In this document: positions 9,213-18,093 of the stretch, one piece after another
Layout of the letters: every line of letters starts with the position of its first letter
How positions within the stretch are numbered: the stretch's first letter is position 1
NCBI RefSeq assembly: GCF_039729195.1
Contig: NZ_CP155796.1
Coordinates: 3,596,001 to 3,660,000, forward strand
Direction of reading: 5' to 3'
Source: Mycobacterium sp. DL
GTDB lineage: Bacteria > Actinomycetota > Actinomycetes > Mycobacteriales > Mycobacteriaceae
DNA length: 64,000 nucleotides
Made by a program: the position numbers and the translations under genes
The notes under the pieces: model-generated
Database searches by the model: none
Seen by the model: only the letters and a program-made list of their open reading frames with translations
What the model was told of the DNA's origin: nothing

Positions 9213-10268
9213 GTCGAGAGCGGTGACCCAGCCCGGCGACAGATCGTTGACGGCGGGCACCGCATTGAGGGCGCGCAACCCGGTGGCCAGACAGCCGGCG
9301 GCAGCGGCATCGCGCCCCGACCCGTCGGTGAACCGGAACGCGGTCTCCTGGAAGATGCTGGGGGTTCCTTCGATGTCGACGCGGTAGACGTCGTTCTCGT
9401 TGCCCGAAGGCCAGTCGGGTGCCGCGTCGTAGCCGATGCGGTTGACGTGCTCGAGCTGGATGCGCGTCTCACCGCGGTACACCCCGTTGATGGTGAACCG
9501 AACGGCGGCCACGTTGCCCGGTTCGATGACGCCTTTGGCGGTCTTGCGCGCCTCGGGTGTCACCCATTTCTCCCACGTGGTGGTGATGTCGTCGAGCATG
9601 ATTCCCGCCGCGTCGGCGATCATCGGAACCGTTGCCCCCCAGGCGAACACCAGGATGTCGGGGTTCTCCAGCATCGGCCGGTACTCGGGCGGTCTGCCGA
9701 TGCCCATCTCGCGGTCGTAGTCGCCCTCGTAGTTGGTGTAGTCCAGCAGTTCGGAGGCCCGGACCCGGCGCACTTCCGAGCACAGCCCCATCAGTGTCAT
9801 CGGGAACAGGTCGTTGGCGAACCCGGGGTCGATGCCGGTGGTGAAACACGACGACTCCCCCAGCTCGCACGCCACCGTGATGGGTTCGATCCAGTTCGGC
9901 GGGTTGAGGTTCATCGTCGGCCAGATCCACGGTGTCATCGCCGTCGAGCAGACGTCGATACCGGCGCGCAGGAAGCGGGTGATCAGTTCGATGTTGGCCT
10001 CGGCGTGCGCCGCTGTCGGGCCGTAGTGCACGAGTGCGTCGGGGCGCAGCGCGATCAGCGCCTCGACGTCGTCGGTGGCGGTCAGCCCGAGGGTGCGACC
10101 GAGCCCGCAGAGCTCTCCGACCTCACGACCGACCTTGTCGGGGTTGCTGACTCCGACGCCGACCAGTTCGAAGTTCGGGTGTTTGACGATCTCGGCGATC
10201 ACCATCTTGCCGACGAATCCGGTTCCCCAGATCACCACTCGCTTGACGTCGGATCCGCGCACACGCAC
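9177..10268 (-). CDS. DapB-like NAD(P)-binding dehydrogenase (mycobacterial paralogue family)
   Basis: 363 residues. The N-terminal Rossmann motif is VVIWGTGFVGKMVI, followed by VGVSNPDKVGREVGELCG, a signature of the actinobacterial proteins annotated as dihydrodipicolinate-reductase-like or amine-dehydrogenase-like. The true substrate is unknown; involvement in lysine synthesis is unlikely because it is a distant paralogue. The start could be the ATG at 10268 or the GTG 7 codons later (VKRVVIWG). A second paralogue is at 19772-20851. Convergent overlap with the ECF42 gene is 36 bp. Confidence 0.85.
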   Translation of the reverse strand: MRVRGSDVKRVVIWGTGFVGKMVIAEIVKHPNFELVGVGVSNPDKVGREVGELCGLGRTLGLTATDDVEALIALRPDALVHYGPTAAHAEANIELITRFLRAGIDVCSTAMTPWIWPTMNLNPPNWIEPITVACELGESSCFTTGIDPGFANDLFPMTLMGLCSEVRRVRASELLDYTNYEGDYDREMGIGRPPEYRPMLENPDILVFAWGATVPMIADAAGIMLDDITTTWEKWVTPEARKTAKGVIEPGNVAAVRFTINGVYRGETRIQLEHVNRIGYDAAPDWPSGNENDVYRVDIEGTPSIFQETAFRFTDGSGRDAAAAGCLATGLRALNAVPAVNDLSPGWVTALDLPLIPGAGTIR

Positions 10269-10322
10269 CGCCTCTCATGTCGTAGGTCTGCCTTGTCCTG
10301 ATCGGGCAGCTGGAGACCAGCG

Positions 10323-10844
10323 TCAGAAGCAGCGTCGCAGACCGCCCGGCTCGCAGATCAACGGGTACTGGTCGACCGGGATCGGCAGCGGTTCCTTGAA
10401 CGCCAGCGTGAACGGCGTGTTGATGAGGGCAGGCGCGGTGCCGCACGCTCCCGAATGGGAGACGCTACGGGTTCCCGACATGGTGGCGTCGTCGAACGTG
10501 AACTCCTCGACGGTCGGCTCCCAGGTGCCGTCCGCGCACTGGATACCTTCCTTCTGGGGCACGCTGAAGCTCCACCGTCCCCCGACCAGCCTGGCGTCAC
10601 CGCTGGGCAGGCCCGATGACGCGGAGACCTTCAGCCGGCACCCGACGGGCAGGTAGAGCGGTTCGCGGAGATCGCCGACGACCGGCACACACGACGGGTA
10701 GATACTCCAGGTGCCGGCCGCACCCTCGGCCGGCGTGTAGTCGAAAACACCTTCCATGACCTGCGCGGCGTGGGCGGGGGCCGGGAGCACTACTGCGGTC
10801 CCGACGACGACGACAGCGGCGACCAGGCCGCGCAGGAGCTTCAC
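10323..10844 (-). CDS. Secreted mycobacterial protein of unknown function
   Basis: 173 residues. Signal peptide: K/R at residues 2-5, a hydrophobic core VAAVVVVGTAVVL and an AHA-A cleavage site near residue 27. The mature part is beta-rich with several cysteines (for example SIYPSC, GCRLKV, CADGTW, CGTAP, and CEPGGLRRCF at the end) that could form disulphides. I recognise it only as a typical secreted mycobacterial hypothetical. It diverges from the peptide ABC transporter operon, with about 100 bp between. Confidence 0.82.
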   Translation of the reverse strand: MKLLRGLVAAVVVVGTAVVLPAPAHAAQVMEGVFDYTPAEGAAGTWSIYPSCVPVVGDLREPLYLPVGCRLKVSASSGLPSGDARLVGGRWSFSVPQKEGIQCADGTWEPTVEEFTFDDATMSGTRSVSHSGACGTAPALINTPFTLAFKEPLPIPVDQYPLICEPGGLRRCF

Positions 10845-10946
10845 GTCGTCGAGTATTTCAGTCGTGGGTGGACAAAGTCACGCGTTTGTCCTCACGACCG
10901 ATGGGTAGTCAGGTCGAGGCAGAACTCGAATCCCAGGGTGGTGCAT

Positions 10947-12494
10947 ATGTCGAGAACGGCGGTGTCGACCGCTGTCCTCCGCGTTGCCGCAGCCGCCTTG
11001 ACCCTTGTCGTGGCACTGACCGGCTGTTCGACGGGGCAACGGGTGGACCTCGGCGCCGGCGCCGACGGACTGGTGGCGGCCATCGCCGGTGAGCCCGACC
11101 AACTGGACCCGCACAAGACCTCCGCCTACTTCTCGTTCGAGGTTCTCGAGAACGTGTTCGACACGCTGGTCGAACCCGACGAGAACCTCGAGATGCAGCC
11201 TGCTCTGGCCGAGTCGTGGGAGGTCAGTCCCGACGAACTCACCTGGACCTTTCGCCTGCGTGACGGCGTCGTTTTCCACGACGGCACCCCGCTGACCGCC
11301 GATGACGTGGTGTTCTCGTACCGCCGGATCATCGACGAGGAGTTGACCAACTCCGACAAGTTCAGCGCGGTCACCGCCGTCGAGGCCCCCGACCCGTTGA
11401 CGGTGGTGATCCGGACGGATCGTCCGACCCCGAACATGCTCACCAACCTCGGCGGGTTCAAGGGCATGGCGATCGTGTCGCGCGAGAACGTCGAGAGTGG
11501 ACAGATCGCCACCCGGCCGATCGGAACCGGCCCGTTCAGCTTCCGCGACCAGCGCAGCGGTGACTCCATCACGCTGGCGGCCAATCCGGACTACTGGGAC
11601 GGGGCACCGGAGATCACCGGGGTGACGTTCCGGTTCATCTCCGAACCGTCCACGGCGCTGTCTGCTCTTCAGGCCGGTGAGATCGACTGGACCGACTCCG
11701 TTCCGCCGCAACGGGTCGCACAGCTCGGCGAGGACGATTCCATCGAGCTGGCGGTCACGCCCAGCAACGACTACTGGTATCTCGCTCTCAACGAGGCCCG
11801 TGCGCCGTGGAACGACGTCCGGGTGCGACAGGCGATCGCCTACGCAGTCGACCGGCAGGCGATCGTCCAGGCGACCAGTTACGGCACCGCCGCGCTCAAC
11901 GAACTCGCCATCCCGCAGGGCAATCCCTGGTACACGCCCTACGACCGGTATCGCGACGGCGGCATCGACAGGGCACGGGAACTACTGCAGGAGGCCGGCG
12001 CGGCGCCGACGAATCTGGACATGCTGGTCACCAACGAGTATCCCGAGACCGTGACGTCGGCTCAGATCATCGCCGATAACCTTGCGCCACTGGGCATCAC
12101 CGTCGACATCCGCACCGTCGACTTCGCCACCTGGCTCGACGAGCAGAACTCCGGCAACTTCGACATGTTGATGATGGGATGGCTGGGCAACATCGATCCG
12201 GACGACTTCTACTACGCCCAACACCACACCGACGGCACCAGCAACGCACAGAAGTTCTCCGACCCCGAGGTCGACCGGTTGCTCGACGCGGGCCGGGTCG
12301 AGACCGACCGCGCCGTGCGGGCCGACTCCTATGCGAGGGCCGCCACCCTGATCGCCGACCAGGTCAGCTACATCTACCTGTACAACCCGTCGGTGATCCA
12401 GGCCTGGAATCCGGCGCTGACGGGTTATGAGGCGCGCCGCGACGGCGCGGTCCGGTTCCGCGATGCGTCACTGACGTCGGACGGTGATGCCTAG
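10947..12494 (+). CDS. Peptide ABC transporter substrate-binding lipoprotein (SBP_bac_5)
   Basis: 515 residues. Signal peptide with lipobox VALTGC at about residues 23-28, then the family-5 binding-protein fold: LDPHKTSAYFSFEVLENVFD, VSPDELTWTFRLRDGVVFHD, IGTGPF, and a C-terminal domain ending in FRDAS. It would capture oligopeptides (or nickel/other solutes bound by this family) outside the membrane. The frame is open to 10770, but the ATG at 10947 gives the lipoprotein signal directly. First gene of a four-gene transporter operon; 2 bp separate its stop from the permease start. Confidence 0.92.
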   Translation: MSRTAVSTAVLRVAAAALTLVVALTGCSTGQRVDLGAGADGLVAAIAGEPDQLDPHKTSAYFSFEVLENVFDTLVEPDENLEMQPALAESWEVSPDELTWTFRLRDGVVFHDGTPLTADDVVFSYRRIIDEELTNSDKFSAVTAVEAPDPLTVVIRTDRPTPNMLTNLGGFKGMAIVSRENVESGQIATRPIGTGPFSFRDQRSGDSITLAANPDYWDGAPEITGVTFRFISEPSTALSALQAGEIDWTDSVPPQRVAQLGEDDSIELAVTPSNDYWYLALNEARAPWNDVRVRQAIAYAVDRQAIVQATSYGTAALNELAIPQGNPWYTPYDRYRDGGIDRARELLQEAGAAPTNLDMLVTNEYPETVTSAQIIADNLAPLGITVDIRTVDFATWLDEQNSGNFDMLMMGWLGNIDPDDFYYAQHHTDGTSNAQKFSDPEVDRLLDAGRVETDRAVRADSYARAATLIADQVSYIYLYNPSVIQAWNPALTGYEARRDGAVRFRDASLTSDGDA

Positions 12495-12496
12495 CC

Positions 12497-13489
12497 ATGT
12501 CCGCTACGGCCACTTCCTCCGCTACGTCCCTGCTGACCCATCCGATCGTCCGCTTCGTCGCACGCAGGCTGATGTATTCGGCTGTCGTGCTGTTCGGCGT
12601 GCTGGTGCTGGTTTTTGCACTGGTGCATCTGGTGCCCGGGGACCCGGTCCGGATCGCCCTGGGCACCCGCTACACGCCGGAGTCCTACGACGCGTTGCGC
12701 GCCGCCAGCGGGATGGACCGCCCGATCGTCTCGCAGTTCTTCGGCTACCTCGGGTCGGCGCTGACCGGCGATCTCGGGGTCAGCTTCCGCAATGGCGACC
12801 CCGTCACCGTGACACTGCTGGAGCGACTGCCTGCGACGCTGTCGCTGGGATTCGCCGGTATGGCGATCGCGTTGCTGATCGCGTTGCCGGCGGGCATCTA
12901 CTCGGCGCTGCGCGAAGGCCGGATCAGCGACGGGATCGTCCGCATCACAAGCCAATTCGGCGTCTCGGTGCCGGATTTCTGGCTGGGCATCCTGCTGATC
13001 GCCCTCTTCTCGACGACGCTGGGCTGGCTGCCTACTTCGGGGTACCGGCCGCTGTTCGGCGACCCAGGCGGCTGGTTGCGCCACATCATCCTGCCTGCCC
13101 TCACCGTCGGCGTCGTGGCGGCGGCGATCATGACCCGCTATGTCCGGTCGGCTGTGCTCGAGGTAGCCGCGATGGGCTACGTGCGCACCGCCCGGTCCAA
13201 GGGCCTGTCACCGCGCGTGGTCACGCTGCGCCACACCGTCCGCAACGCGCTGGTCCCGATACTCACCATCACCGGGATCCAGCTCGCGACGATCCTCGGC
13301 GGTGTCATCGTCGTGGAGGTGGTGTTCGCCTGGCCTGGGCTGGGACGGCTGGTGTTCAACGCCGTGGCGGCCAGGGACTACCCGTTGATCCAGGGCGCGG
13401 TGCTTCTGATCGCCGCGCTGTTCCTGCTGATCAACCTGCTCGTTGATGTGCTCTACGCGGTGGTCGACCCGAGGATCCGGCTGGCATGA
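12497..13489 (+). CDS. Peptide ABC transporter permease, DppB type
   Basis: 330 residues, six predicted membrane helices; first helix near residues 26-48 (LMYSAVVLFGVLVLVFALVH), followed by the PGDPVRIALG motif of DppB/OppB proteins. The EAA-like coupling loop is YVRTARSKGLSPRVVTLRHT. It forms the channel together with the DppC-type permease next to it, which it overlaps by 4 bp (ATGA). Confidence 0.93.
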   Translation: MSATATSSATSLLTHPIVRFVARRLMYSAVVLFGVLVLVFALVHLVPGDPVRIALGTRYTPESYDALRAASGMDRPIVSQFFGYLGSALTGDLGVSFRNGDPVTVTLLERLPATLSLGFAGMAIALLIALPAGIYSALREGRISDGIVRITSQFGVSVPDFWLGILLIALFSTTLGWLPTSGYRPLFGDPGGWLRHIILPALTVGVVAAAIMTRYVRSAVLEVAAMGYVRTARSKGLSPRVVTLRHTVRNALVPILTITGIQLATILGGVIVVEVVFAWPGLGRLVFNAVAARDYPLIQGAVLLIAALFLLINLLVDVLYAVVDPRIRLA

Positions 13490-14370
13490 CGACGACGGAG
13501 AGCACCGGTTCGACACGAGTGGCGTCATGGCGGCTGCTCGCGCGGAATCCCATCACTCTCGTCAGCGCGCTGACGTTGGCCGCGGTGGCCGTCATCGCGG
13601 TGGCCGCGAGCTGGATCGCGCCCTTCGGTGTCAACGACATCGATGTTCCCAACGCTCTGCAACCACCCAGTGGCGACCACTGGTTCGGCACCGACGAGTT
13701 GGGCCGAGACGTGTTGTCCCGGGTGCTGGTCGCCATCCAGGCGTCCATGCAGATCGCCGTCGTGAGCGTGACGTTCGCCGTGGTGGTCGGGTTGACCATC
13801 GGCCTCCTGGCCGGATATCGCGGCGGCTGGCTCGACACCGTGCTGATGCGTGTTGTCGACGTGATGTTCGCGTTCCCGGTGCTGCTGCTGGCGCTGGCCA
13901 TCGTCGCCATCCTCGGACCCGGGGTGCCCACCACCATCCTGGCGATCGGCATCGTGTTCACGCCGATCTTCGCGCGGGTGGCGCGGGCCAGCACTCTGGG
14001 AGTGCGCACCGAACCGTATGTGGCGGTCTCGCGGGCGATGGGCGCCGGCGACCTGTACATCCTGCGCCGCCACATCGTGCCCAACATCGCCGGTCCGTTG
14101 ATCGTGCAGACCTCCCTCTCACTGGCCTTCGCCATCCTGTCCGAGGCCGCACTGTCGTTCCTCGGTCTGGGAATCCAGCCCCCGCAGCCGTCGCTGGGCC
14201 GGATGATCTTCGACTCCCAGGGTTTCGTGACGCTGGCGTGGTGGATGGCCGTCTTCCCGGGTGCCGCGATCTTTGTCATCGTGCTCGCATTCAACCTGTT
14301 CGGCGACGGGTTGCGCGATGTGCTCGATCCCAAGCAGCGCACCATGATCGAGGCCCGGAGGCGCGAGTGA
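13486..14370 (+). CDS. Peptide ABC transporter permease, DppC type
   Basis: 294 residues, N-terminal DppC-type segment (SGDHWFGTDELGRDVLSRVL, the invariant HxFGTDxxGRD motif) and about six membrane helices; the coupling loop is YVAVSRAMGAGDLYILRRHI. Pairs with the preceding permease. Overlaps the ATPase gene by 4 bp (GTGA), so translation is coupled through the operon. Confidence 0.93.
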   Translation: MTTTESTGSTRVASWRLLARNPITLVSALTLAAVAVIAVAASWIAPFGVNDIDVPNALQPPSGDHWFGTDELGRDVLSRVLVAIQASMQIAVVSVTFAVVVGLTIGLLAGYRGGWLDTVLMRVVDVMFAFPVLLLALAIVAILGPGVPTTILAIGIVFTPIFARVARASTLGVRTEPYVAVSRAMGAGDLYILRRHIVPNIAGPLIVQTSLSLAFAILSEAALSFLGLGIQPPQPSLGRMIFDSQGFVTLAWWMAVFPGAAIFVIVLAFNLFGDGLRDVLDPKQRTMIEARRRE

Positions 14371-15989
14371 CGAGTTCCCCGCCAGTGCTGAGTGTCCGCG
14401 ACCTCGGTGTGCGCATCGGGTCGCGCACGCTCGTCGACGGTGTGTCGTTCGACGTCCACCGGGAGCAGACCCTGGGCATCGTGGGTGAGTCGGGTTCGGG
14501 CAAGTCGATGACGGTCCTGGCGGCGACCGGCCTGCTCGACGCCCCGGGCGCGCGGGTGTCGGGAACCAGCACCCTCGACGACCCGACCGGCGAACCGGTC
14601 CAGTTGGTGGGCGCCCCTGCGCGGACACTGCGCCGCGTGCACGGAGCGCGCATCGGGTTCGTCTTCCAGGATCCCGGGACCTCACTGAACCCCCTGCTGA
14701 CCCTCGGACGTCAGATCACCGAATCCCTTGAGACACATCGCCGAATGACGCGTCGGGAAGCGAACGCCCGCGCGTTGGAGCTGCTCGAGGCGGTCGGCCT
14801 GCCCGACCCCCAGATGCGTCTGCACGCGTACCCGCACCAACTCTCCGGCGGCCAGCGCCAGCGGGTGATGATCGCGATCGCGCTGGCGTGTGACCCCGAA
14901 GTGCTTATCGCCGACGAGCCGACGACCGCACTGGACGTCACGACGCAGGCCCAGATCATCGAACTGGTGCGGGCCCTCCAGCGCGATTTCGGGACCGCGG
15001 TGGTGTGGATCAGCCACGACCTGGGGGTGATCGGCCAGGTGGCCCGGGACGTGACGGTGCTGCGCAACGGTGCCGCCGTCGAGCAGGCCCCGATCATGGA
15101 GGTCTTCGACCACCCGCGCGACGAGTACACCCGCGAGTTGCTCGCCGCGCGACCGGTTCTCGACCGCTCCGGGCCGGCCGCGGTGACCGATGCCGAGACG
15201 CTGCTGCAGGTCGACGGACTCGATGTGCGATTCGCCGTGTCGACGCCGGTGGGACGCTCGACGGTGCATGCGGTCAAGGACGTGTCGTTCCGGATTCGCC
15301 GTGCGACGACGCTGGGGCTGGTGGGCGAATCCGGTTCGGGCAAGTCCACCGTCGCCGCCGCACTGACCGGCCTGGTGAAGCCCGACGGTGGAAGTGCCAC
15401 CCTGGACGGCACCGACATCCTGCACGCGAAGGGGTCGGCGGGCAGGGCGCTGCGCCGACGCATCGGCCTGGTGTTCCAGGACCCGTTCTCATCGCTGAAT
15501 CCTCGTGCCCGAGTGGAGACCTCGGTCTCGGAGCCGCTGCGGGTGCACGGACTGGTCGATGGCGCCGCGGCGCGTCGCGCCCGCGTCGCCGAACTGCTCG
15601 AACTCGTCGGGCTGCCAACCGAGTTCGCCCAGCGGTACCCGCACGAACTCTCGGGTGGACAACGTCAGCGGGTGAGCATCGCCCGCGCGCTGGCCGCCGA
15701 GCCCGATCTGCTCATCCTCGACGAGGCGACCGCATCGCTGGACGTGTCGGTGCAGGCGAGGGTGCTCGAGCTACTGTCACACCTGCAGCGAGAACTCGGG
15801 CTGACCTATCTGCTCATCGGTCATGATCTCGCGGTGATCCGCCGCCTCAGCCATGACGTGCTGGTGATGCGCGACGGTGCGGTCGTCGAGAACCGGCCCG
15901 CCGACGACCTGTTCGCCGCCCCCGAGCAGCAGTACACGCGCGACCTGTTGGCGGCGGTTCCCCCGGTCGCGCCCCGCGCCGCTGTCTGA
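14367..15989 (+). CDS. Fused double ATPase subunit of peptide ABC transporter (DppD-DppF type)
   Basis: 540 residues: two complete ABC modules in one chain. Module 1 has Walker A GESGSGKS, signature LSGGQRQRV and Walker B VLIADEPTTALDV; module 2 has GESGSGKST, LSGGQRQRV and LLILDEATASLDV. In most bacteria the two ATPases are separate genes; mycobacterial Dpp/Opp systems carry this fusion. Start is the GTG at 14367 overlapping the DppC stop; the longer open frame upstream is a shadow of dppC. It energises peptide uptake. Confidence 0.93.
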   Translation: MTSSPPVLSVRDLGVRIGSRTLVDGVSFDVHREQTLGIVGESGSGKSMTVLAATGLLDAPGARVSGTSTLDDPTGEPVQLVGAPARTLRRVHGARIGFVFQDPGTSLNPLLTLGRQITESLETHRRMTRREANARALELLEAVGLPDPQMRLHAYPHQLSGGQRQRVMIAIALACDPEVLIADEPTTALDVTTQAQIIELVRALQRDFGTAVVWISHDLGVIGQVARDVTVLRNGAAVEQAPIMEVFDHPRDEYTRELLAARPVLDRSGPAAVTDAETLLQVDGLDVRFAVSTPVGRSTVHAVKDVSFRIRRATTLGLVGESGSGKSTVAAALTGLVKPDGGSATLDGTDILHAKGSAGRALRRRIGLVFQDPFSSLNPRARVETSVSEPLRVHGLVDGAAARRARVAELLELVGLPTEFAQRYPHELSGGQRQRVSIARALAAEPDLLILDEATASLDVSVQARVLELLSHLQRELGLTYLLIGHDLAVIRRLSHDVLVMRDGAVVENRPADDLFAAPEQQYTRDLLAAVPPVAPRAAV

Positions 15990-16020
15990 CCGCTGCAACG
16001 GCCGTGAGAAGGTCGTGGAC

Positions 16021-16761
16021 ATGACTCAGTTGAGCGGGAAAGTCGCGTTGGTCACCGGTGCGTCAGCAGGTCTGGGCGCGGCGACGGCCCGGTTGTTCGC
16101 CGAGCGGGGGGCGAAGGTCTTCGGCATCGCCAGGGATGCCTCGCGCATGACAGAGGTGTTCGCCGACGTTCCGGGCGGAGCCTTCGCCTCGGTGGACATC
16201 TCGTCACCGCAGGCCTGCGCGCAGGCCGTCGCGGATTGTGTCGCGCACTTCGGGCGTCTCGACGTTCTTGCCAATGTCGCAGGCTTCCACCAGATGCGGC
16301 ACACGGTGACGACGTCGGACGAAGACTGGGAAACCGACCTCGCGGTGAACCTCAACGGACCGTTCTACCTGTGCCGCGCGGCCCTGCCGCACCTCCTGGA
16401 GACCGGCGGCAACATCGTCAACGTGTCGTCGATCGCAGGCGTCGAGGGTGAGGTGTACTCGGCGGGCTACTGCGCGGCTAAGCACGGGCTGATCGGCTTG
16501 ACCCGCGCGCTGGCCGTCGAGTTCACCAAGGAGCGGCTTCGAGTCAACGCGATCTGCCCCGGGGGCATGCCGACCGCGCAGGCCACGGAGTTCCAGGCAC
16601 CGGAGAACGCCGACTGGGACCTGATCATGCGCATCGCCTCACCGCGTGGGTTCATGGAAACCGTCGATGTGGCCAAGACGATCGCGTTCCTGGCCAGCGA
16701 CGACGCTGCGGCGATCCACGGCGCGGTGTACCGGGTGGACAACGGCAAGGGCGCGGGCTGA
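16021..16761 (+). CDS. Short-chain dehydrogenase/reductase
   Basis: 246 residues, classical SDR: TGASAGLG nucleotide motif, ANVAG, catalytic serine in NVSSIAG and YxxxK as YCAAK. ATG at 16021; the gap from the transporter is 31 bp, so it may be read through from that operon. Substrate unknown. The end KGAG is followed immediately by a hairpin. Confidence 0.88.
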   Translation: MTQLSGKVALVTGASAGLGAATARLFAERGAKVFGIARDASRMTEVFADVPGGAFASVDISSPQACAQAVADCVAHFGRLDVLANVAGFHQMRHTVTTSDEDWETDLAVNLNGPFYLCRAALPHLLETGGNIVNVSSIAGVEGEVYSAGYCAAKHGLIGLTRALAVEFTKERLRVNAICPGGMPTAQATEFQAPENADWDLIMRIASPRGFMETVDVAKTIAFLASDDAAAIHGAVYRVDNGKGAG

Positions 16762-16780
16762 CCCTCCCTGCTCAGAGGGT
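16761..16780 (+). terminator. Weak hairpin after the SDR gene
   Basis: ACCCTC and GAGGGT form a 6-bp stem with an 8-nt loop directly at the SDR stop. There is no T-run, as is usual for mycobacterial hairpins, so terminator activity is uncertain. Confidence 0.35.
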
Positions 16781-17142
16781 CGCGGCCGGCACCGAACGGT
16801 CTATGTCAGTCGGATCAAAGTCTGCTCGGACTGCTCGTCGCGAGATCGACGCGACGGCTGCTCAATTTCTTGTCGACGTGCGAACCACAACCTTCATGTA
16901 GATCTCGGCAAGAGGGTGGTGGTAGCCCTATCGAACCGGCGTCTCAGCGCTGGTCCACTCGCGAATGCCGAATCTTCCTCTTCGCGATCAAACTGGACAC
17001 GTGTCTTGATATTGACCCGCTTTCAACGTCAGAAAACACCCGCATGGCGCAATATCCGATCCGAATTACTCGACCAAACTCCCAATAGTGTTTCCCAGCA
17101 ACCGCTTTCAATGCCGGATTGCCTGATCGGGGCCGGTCTGCC
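16781..17142. other. Non-coding stretch upstream of the F420 oxidoreductase
   Basis: About 360 bp with lower GC than the surroundings and no convincing reading frame on either strand. It must hold upstream promoter elements for the gene at 17155. I see no RNA gene or repeat in it. Confidence 0.5.
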
Positions 17143-17148
17143 TAAACT
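17143..17148 (+). promoter_or_regulatory. -10 box TAAACT of a probable leaderless transcript
   Basis: TAAACT matches TANNNT and is followed by exactly 6 nt before the GTG at 17155, so transcription would begin on the start codon. The short palindrome GGACTAGTGTCC around the start codon (17149-17160) overlaps the predicted +1 and could be a repressor contact. Confidence 0.5.
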
Positions 17149-17154
17149 GGACTA

Positions 17155-18093
17155 GTGTCCAGTCAATCCGCTGCGTCTGACAGCCCACGCTCTGACAGCC
17201 CACACTCTGACAGCGCACACGTCGGCCTCGACTTTGGTTTGGTGTTGTTCACCTCTGATCGTGGGATCACCCCGGCCGCGGCGGCCACACTGGCCGACGA
17301 GCACGGCTTCACCACGTTCTACGTCCCCGAACACACCCACATCCCCATCAAACGCGACGCCGCCCACCCCACCACCGGCGACGAGACCCTGCCCGATGAC
17401 CGCTACATGCGCACCCTGGACCCCTGGGTCTCGCTGGGCACCGCCGCCGCGGTCACCACCCGCGTGCGACTGTCCACCGCGGTGGCCCTGCCCGTCGAAC
17501 ACGACCCCATCACCCTGGCCAAATCCATCGCCACCCTCGACCACCTCTCCGGCGGACGGGTCTCACTGGGCGTGGGCTACGGCTGGAACACCGACGAACT
17601 CGCCGACCACAACGTGCCCCCCGCCCGGCGGCGCACCATGCTGCGCGAATACCTCGAAGCCATGCGCGCCCTGTGGACCCACGAAGAAGCCGAATACCAC
17701 GGCGAGTTCGTCGACTTCGGCCCCTCCTGGGCCTGGCCCAAACCCATCCAGACCCACATCCCGGTCCTCGTCGGCGCCGCCGGCACCGAAAAGAACTTCA
17801 AGTGGATCGCCAAATCCGCCGACGGCTGGATCACCACCCCCCGCGACATCACCATCGACGAACCCGTCAAACTCCTGCAGGACACCTGGGCCGCCGCCGA
17901 CCGCGACGGCACCCCCACCATCGTCGCGCTCGACTTCAAACCCGACCCCGACAAACTGCTCAGCTGGAAAGACCTCGGCGTCACCGAAGTCCTCTTCGGC
18001 CTACCCGACCGCAACCCCGACGACGTCGCCCGCTACGTCGAACGACTCGCAGGAAAACTCGACGGCCTGGGCCTCCGCGAGGGCACGTCATGA
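17155..18093 (+). CDS. LLM-class F420-dependent oxidoreductase
   Basis: 312 residues, luciferase-like TIM-barrel family: LDFGLVLFTSDRGITPAAAA, FYVPEHTHIP, STAVALPVEHDPITLAKSIA, GRVSLGVGYGWNTDELADH (the conserved F420-site glycine-rich segment). Members use reduced F420 as hydride carrier; substrate unknown. N-terminal residues 7-21 are three SDS-type pentad repeats encoded by a 15-bp tandem repeat (17174-17218 region) ahead of the first conserved beta strand, which probably form a flexible tail. Overlaps the ferredoxin reductase gene by 4 bp (ATGA). Codon third positions are extremely C-rich. Confidence 0.9.
   Translation: MSSQSAASDSPRSDSPHSDSAHVGLDFGLVLFTSDRGITPAAAATLADEHGFTTFYVPEHTHIPIKRDAAHPTTGDETLPDDRYMRTLDPWVSLGTAAAVTTRVRLSTAVALPVEHDPITLAKSIATLDHLSGGRVSLGVGYGWNTDELADHNVPPARRRTMLREYLEAMRALWTHEEAEYHGEFVDFGPSWAWPKPIQTHIPVLVGAAGTEKNFKWIAKSADGWITTPRDITIDEPVKLLQDTWAAADRDGTPTIVALDFKPDPDKLLSWKDLGVTEVLFGLPDRNPDDVARYVERLAGKLDGLGLREGTS

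Noticed and set aside
13443..15989. Long 848-residue frame over permease and ATPase genes
   Set aside because: Only the part from 14367 has ABC-ATPase content; the upstream part is out of frame with dppC and is a shadow.
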